Assembly: GCA_004561775.1 (NCBI GenBank)
Contig: SFUD01000024.1
Coordinates: 1-8,274, forward strand
Direction: 5' to 3'
Source: a bacterium
GTDB taxonomy: Bacteria > Bacteroidota > Bacteroidia > Bacteroidales > UBA932
DNA length: 8,274 bases
Made by a program: the position numbers and the translations under genes. Position 1 is the first letter of the stretch; every line of letters starts with the position of its first letter. This document shows, piece by piece, positions 5,274-8,274 of this stretch. The notes beneath the pieces are model-generated. The model was given only the letters and a program-made list of their open reading frames with translations, was not told where the DNA came from and made no database searches.

Positions 5274-7340
5274 TTAGAGCAGGTCTGCCTTTTTTTCTAT
5301 CTGGCCATCTATGGTCTCGGCATCCTTCTTAAGCATTACACCATCGGAGAGCAGGCTTTGTACGGTATGGCGCTGGTTGGAGAGCATCATTCTGGCTGCG
5401 CGTACGGTGAGCGATTGGGCGTAATATTGAGGATAGTCTGTGGAAAGGGTGGCAAGGGCCGACTTCATCTTTGCAATATTGCTCTGAACCTCGTCAAAGA
5501 GAATAGGAAATATCTCTCTCTGAAGATCCTCCGGAAGGTCTGGCCTGCGCATTGCAGAGAGCTCCTCCAGCGAGTCGCGCTGCAGGTTAAGGAAGCCCCT
5601 GCCTATATCGCAGAGATTTATTACCCTCCTGCAAAGGAATCGGGAGAAGATGCGCGAGGTTATCTTATGAGCCCTTATCTGCCTTACAAAGAGGCTCTCT
5701 TTAAAGAGGCGGAAGAGGTAGCTTCTCTCCGAGAGCGGCAGCGAGCCATTGCTGTCGAAGTGGCGCTCCTGCGAATTTATAAGTTTGCGGTATGTGACCT
5801 TGGAGATGGTGCCATCTGCGTAGAGCTGCCTTATGAGTTGATACTCTGTGCTGTATATCTTCATACGCAGAGTTTTGAGCAGTCTCTCCTTTGAGCATCC
5901 CGATATGTCCGGCTCTTGGCCAATTTGTGGAAGAAAACTCTTGAGCCCCTCCCAGTCTGCGCCTGCAAGCGCTTCCCGATTCTTTAGCTTGTTGTAGTAA
6001 TTCTCTGCCGAATCTGCCACTCTGCGCTTTATGCTGTACTCTATGAAGGCCTCCTCTGCAGGAATCTCCGTGAGGCCCAGCTTGGTCAGGAGCCACCTTA
6101 TGGTGGTGGCATTGACAGTAAGTGTGAGGGTAACTATTCCTGCTGTCATAAGCAGTATCTGGGAGCGTATCTCCTCCGGAATGTTAAGTGTGTAGGAGAC
6201 CATAAGCGCAAGGGTAAGACCTAAGGCGCCCCTTAGACCGCCCCAGCTGAGTATTACCGCCTCTCTTCTGGTTAAGCCGTATCCAAGCCTCTTCATAACA
6301 GGATAGAAGAGAAATACCACACCTGTTCTTATTATGTTAACACCTATATAGAGAATCAGCAGCGCAGCTGCTCCGCTCCAAGTTATACGTACCTGTACCG
6401 CTATTATAAGACCTACCAGTATGAAGATGAGAGTGTTTGCAATAAATGAGGCAAGCTCCCAGAACTTTTCTGTAAATTCGTTTGCCTTTGGACTGAAGAG
6501 AAGTTTGCCGTGATAGGTCATCTCCAGACCAAACGCTACCAGGGCTATCACGCCGGAGAGGTGCAGAGTATCCTGTGCAAGATAGAAGGTTATATATGCG
6601 GCAAGTATCATTACGCTGTTCTGCACCATCTCGTCTCCACGGAATCTTGTTATCAGGAAGATGGAGATTACTGCCATAAGGTAGCCGAAGAGGGCTCCGC
6701 CTGCCGCTACAGCCAAGAACTCTGTAAAGGGGGAGTCTGTAAGGGGCAGTGTTCCGGAGAAGGGCGCAAAGAAGAGCATGAAGAGCACAATGCCAGTGCC
6801 GTCGTTAAGAAGGGATTCTGCATCTACAAGTGTGGAGAAGCGTTTGCTTGTCTTAAGTTCCTTTAGCAGAGCCACTACGGCAACAGGGTCTGTTGCGCTT
6901 ATAAGCGCTCCAAACATAAGGGCGTATTGCCAGTTCCAGCCGGAGAAATCGGGAATGACAAGGGTAAGCGCCATTACAAGAAGGGCAACCGTTCCCATAG
7001 AGAGGCAGACGCCGGGCACTGCCATTATGGTGGAGTTGGCAAAGGTCTTTCGGAAGGTGTGCAGGTCTAGTTCGTAAGCCGCACTGAAGATGAGTATGGG
7101 CAGGAAGATGTAGAGCATAGCATCGGGATTAATGTTTCCCGTTCTGTTTATGGCCTCCTGAAGAAAGCCTGCATCTGCAAGCAGGTTGAATCTGTAGAGC
7201 GCTCCAATGAGCAGTCCGAAGCAGAAGAGCCCTACGGTATATGGAAATGCGGATCTTCTCAGAACCAGTTTGAGCAGGGCTCCCACCAGTAGTGAAAAGA
7301 GAACAAAGAGAAGCGGTATAAGGGAAAATTGTGCATCCAT
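5274..7340 (-). CDS. CPA1-family Na+/H+ antiporter with long cytoplasmic tail
   Basis: A 688-aa inner-membrane protein expected to exchange Na+ (or K+/Li+) for protons. Residues 1 to about 415 are strongly hydrophobic, with roughly a dozen membrane segments. The core shows CPA1 hallmarks: SATDPVAVV (148-156, Asp151), ESLLNDGTGIVLF (Asn179-Asp180, the ion-binding pair) and SWGGLRGALGL (around 365-375, Arg370). The last ~270 residues are hydrophilic, rich in charged residues and probably helical, as in NHE/SOS1-like members where the tail regulates activity; I recognise no CNMP-binding or TrkA-type domain. The start ATG is 4 nt after the stop of the response-regulator gene, with a weak purine-rich AAAGAGAG before it, so it is very likely co-transcribed with the two-component genes. 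Ion specificity and direction cannot be read from the sequence. Confidence 0.92.
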   Translation of the reverse strand: MDAQFSLIPLLFVLFSLLVGALLKLVLRRSAFPYTVGLFCFGLLIGALYRFNLLADAGFLQEAINRTGNINPDAMLYIFLPILIFSAAYELDLHTFRKTFANSTIMAVPGVCLSMGTVALLVMALTLVIPDFSGWNWQYALMFGALISATDPVAVVALLKELKTSKRFSTLVDAESLLNDGTGIVLFMLFFAPFSGTLPLTDSPFTEFLAVAAGGALFGYLMAVISIFLITRFRGDEMVQNSVMILAAYITFYLAQDTLHLSGVIALVAFGLEMTYHGKLLFSPKANEFTEKFWELASFIANTLIFILVGLIIAVQVRITWSGAAALLILYIGVNIIRTGVVFLFYPVMKRLGYGLTRREAVILSWGGLRGALGLTLALMVSYTLNIPEEIRSQILLMTAGIVTLTLTVNATTIRWLLTKLGLTEIPAEEAFIEYSIKRRVADSAENYYNKLKNREALAGADWEGLKSFLPQIGQEPDISGCSKERLLKTLRMKIYSTEYQLIRQLYADGTISKVTYRKLINSQERHFDSNGSLPLSERSYLFRLFKESLFVRQIRAHKITSRIFSRFLCRRVINLCDIGRGFLNLQRDSLEELSAMRRPDLPEDLQREIFPILFDEVQSNIAKMKSALATLSTDYPQYYAQSLTVRAARMMLSNQRHTVQSLLSDGVMLKKDAETIDGQIEKKADLL

Positions 7341-7344
7341 AGTA

Positions 7345-8055
7345 TTATCTCTCTTTTCTTCCTAATTGTGTCATTACTTGTGTTGTGTATTTGCGGCCAA
7401 TAGGCAGCATCTTGCCGCTTCCTAATAGTGCTATCTCCTTGCTGGTGAATCCTGCAATGCGGTTTCTGGCAACTAAATAGGAGCGGTGTATGCGTATGAA
7501 ATCCTCTGCAGAGAGCTGGTCCTCTACACTCTTGAGTGAGGTCTTTGAGATAATGGAGGAGCCGTCTGTTGTGTGTACTTTTACATAGTTGTAGATGGAC
7601 TCTATGTATGATATGGAATCTACAGGGATGGAGACCTTCTTGTAGTAGGAGTTGAGCATAAGTTGCTTGTGGTGAGACTCTGCAATATTAAGCAGGTTGT
7701 GCATCTTCTGCCACTGCTCTGCCTTCTGAATGGCTCTGCAGAAGCGTTCATAGAAGTAGGGCTTGTGCAGAAAATCAACGGCATTTACGTCAAAGCCCTC
7801 TAAGGCATAGTTGGCGTAGGCTGTGGTAAAGATGAGCGCGGAGTCTGCAGGAAGCTCCTTTGCCAGCTCTATTCCGGAGTAGCCGGTCATCTCTATATCC
7901 ATAAAGACTATATCGGGAGAAATCTCCTTAATTCTGTTCATACCCTCCTGAGGGGAGGTGAAGGTCTCCAGTTGAATCTCTCCGTGTTGTTGGCAGTAGC
8001 TCTCAATTATATTCAGAGCAATTGGTTCGTCATCTATTGCTATACATTTTAACAT
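7345..8055 (-). CDS. LytTR-family response regulator (LytR/AlgR type)
   Basis: A 236-aa transcription regulator. Residues 1 to about 120 form a receiver domain: acidic pair Asp8-Asp9, phospho-acceptor Asp53 in FMDIEM, conserved Thr77 in FTTAY, and Lys97 in HKPY. Residues about 138-233 form a LytTR DNA-binding domain, with ISYIESIYNYVKVHT, ISKTSLKSVEDQL and FIRIHRSYLVARNRI as typical segments. Its first 7 nt overlap the end of the histidine kinase gene, so the pair should be translationally coupled and cognate. The antiporter follows 4 nt later, making it a possible co-regulated effector, though LytTR binding sites would lie upstream of the operon, outside this window. Confidence 0.95.
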   Translation of the reverse strand: MLKCIAIDDEPIALNIIESYCQQHGEIQLETFTSPQEGMNRIKEISPDIVFMDIEMTGYSGIELAKELPADSALIFTTAYANYALEGFDVNAVDFLHKPYFYERFCRAIQKAEQWQKMHNLLNIAESHHKQLMLNSYYKKVSIPVDSISYIESIYNYVKVHTTDGSSIISKTSLKSVEDQLSAEDFIRIHRSYLVARNRIAGFTSKEIALLGSGKMLPIGRKYTTQVMTQLGRKER

Positions 8056-8274
8056 TGCTCTAAGGTTTTTAATACTAATCTTACGTGATATGCGCCATCT
8101 GCTCCTTCTCCGTAGGAGAGGCTGTGCGAGCCAGGGTAGAGGAGGGAGAGCCTCTTTTTGCAGTTCTCCAGCCCTACTCCGTTGCTATCTCTTCTTTTGG
8201 ATGGTTTTATGCAGATGGAGTTGTCTACGGCAAAGGAGATCTCCTCTGCGCTCTGGTTCATCTCAATTTTTATG
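8049..8274 (-). CDS. sensor histidine kinase, LytS/YehU type (C-terminal fragment, continues past window)
   Basis: Only the last 74 codons are present; the frame stays open through the window edge, so the gene begins to the right. The visible part is the end of an HATPase_c domain: EEISFAVDNS, then the G-box SNGVGLENCKKRLSLLYPG typical of LytS/YehU (His_kinase family) sensors, and a final strand HVRLVLKTL. The ATP-binding N-box, the phospho-acceptor His and any sensor or membrane segments lie outside. ATG 8261 is an internal methionine. Its TAA stop lies within the first codons of the response-regulator gene, showing that the two form one two-component operon. The signal sensed cannot be inferred. 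Confidence 0.85.
   Translation of the reverse strand, partial: IKIEMNQSAEEISFAVDNSICIKPSKRRDSNGVGLENCKKRLSLLYPGSHSLSYGEGADGAYHVRLVLKTLEQC

Noticed and set aside
5124..5894. 256-aa plus-strand open frame opposite the antiporter tail
   Set aside because: It is antisense to the antiporter gene, begins inside the repeat array and shows no domain; the minus-strand frame has clear CPA1 motifs.

Overview
The window reads as a chromosomal segment of a Bacteroidota bacterium, most likely order Bacteroidales. This rests on the PurM sequence type, A/T-rich leaders rather than strong Shine-Dalgarno sites before several genes, a Bacteroidota-like -7 box (TAnnTTTG) before purM, and the dense, overlapping gene layout. 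It is an inference from sequence character; no database search was possible. I see no insertion sequence, integrase, CRISPR array, rRNA or tRNA.

Region 1 (1-4967, plus strand) has four tightly packed genes. They are purM (AIR synthetase, purine biosynthesis), a 519-residue lipoprotein built around a glutamate/aspartate racemase fold, a stand-alone DEDDy 3'-5' exonuclease, and an RlmI-type 23S rRNA m5C methyltransferase. The last three are joined by overlaps (stop TAG sharing a base with a GTG start; an 8-nt overlap), so they are probably co-translated. purM is followed by only 41 nt and no visible terminator, so it may lead the same transcript.

Region 2 (4968-5273) lies between converging genes and has no credible gene. 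Its left half is an array of about five degenerate ~31-bp units, several forming GCACAAAA/TTTTGTGC hairpins followed by T-rich sequence. Its right half is GC-richer with a few inverted repeats. The array may serve as a tandem terminator or be a short dispersed palindromic repeat.

Region 3 (5274-8274, minus strand) is an operon read right to left. It holds the C-terminal end of a LytS/YehU-type histidine kinase (cut by the window edge), a LytTR response regulator and, 4 nt later, a CPA1-family Na+/H+ antiporter with a long cytoplasmic tail. The arrangement suggests that a two-component system and an ion transporter act together, for example in sodium or pH homeostasis; that link is inferred.

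The most notable observations are three. First, a racemase with both catalytic cysteines sits behind a lipoprotein signal, predicting an extracytoplasmic cofactor-independent amino-acid racemase. Second, there is a palindromic repeat array at the convergent junction. Third, several short in-frame tandem duplications (15, 18 and 21 bp) inflate loops of otherwise conserved housekeeping enzymes (PurM and RlmI).
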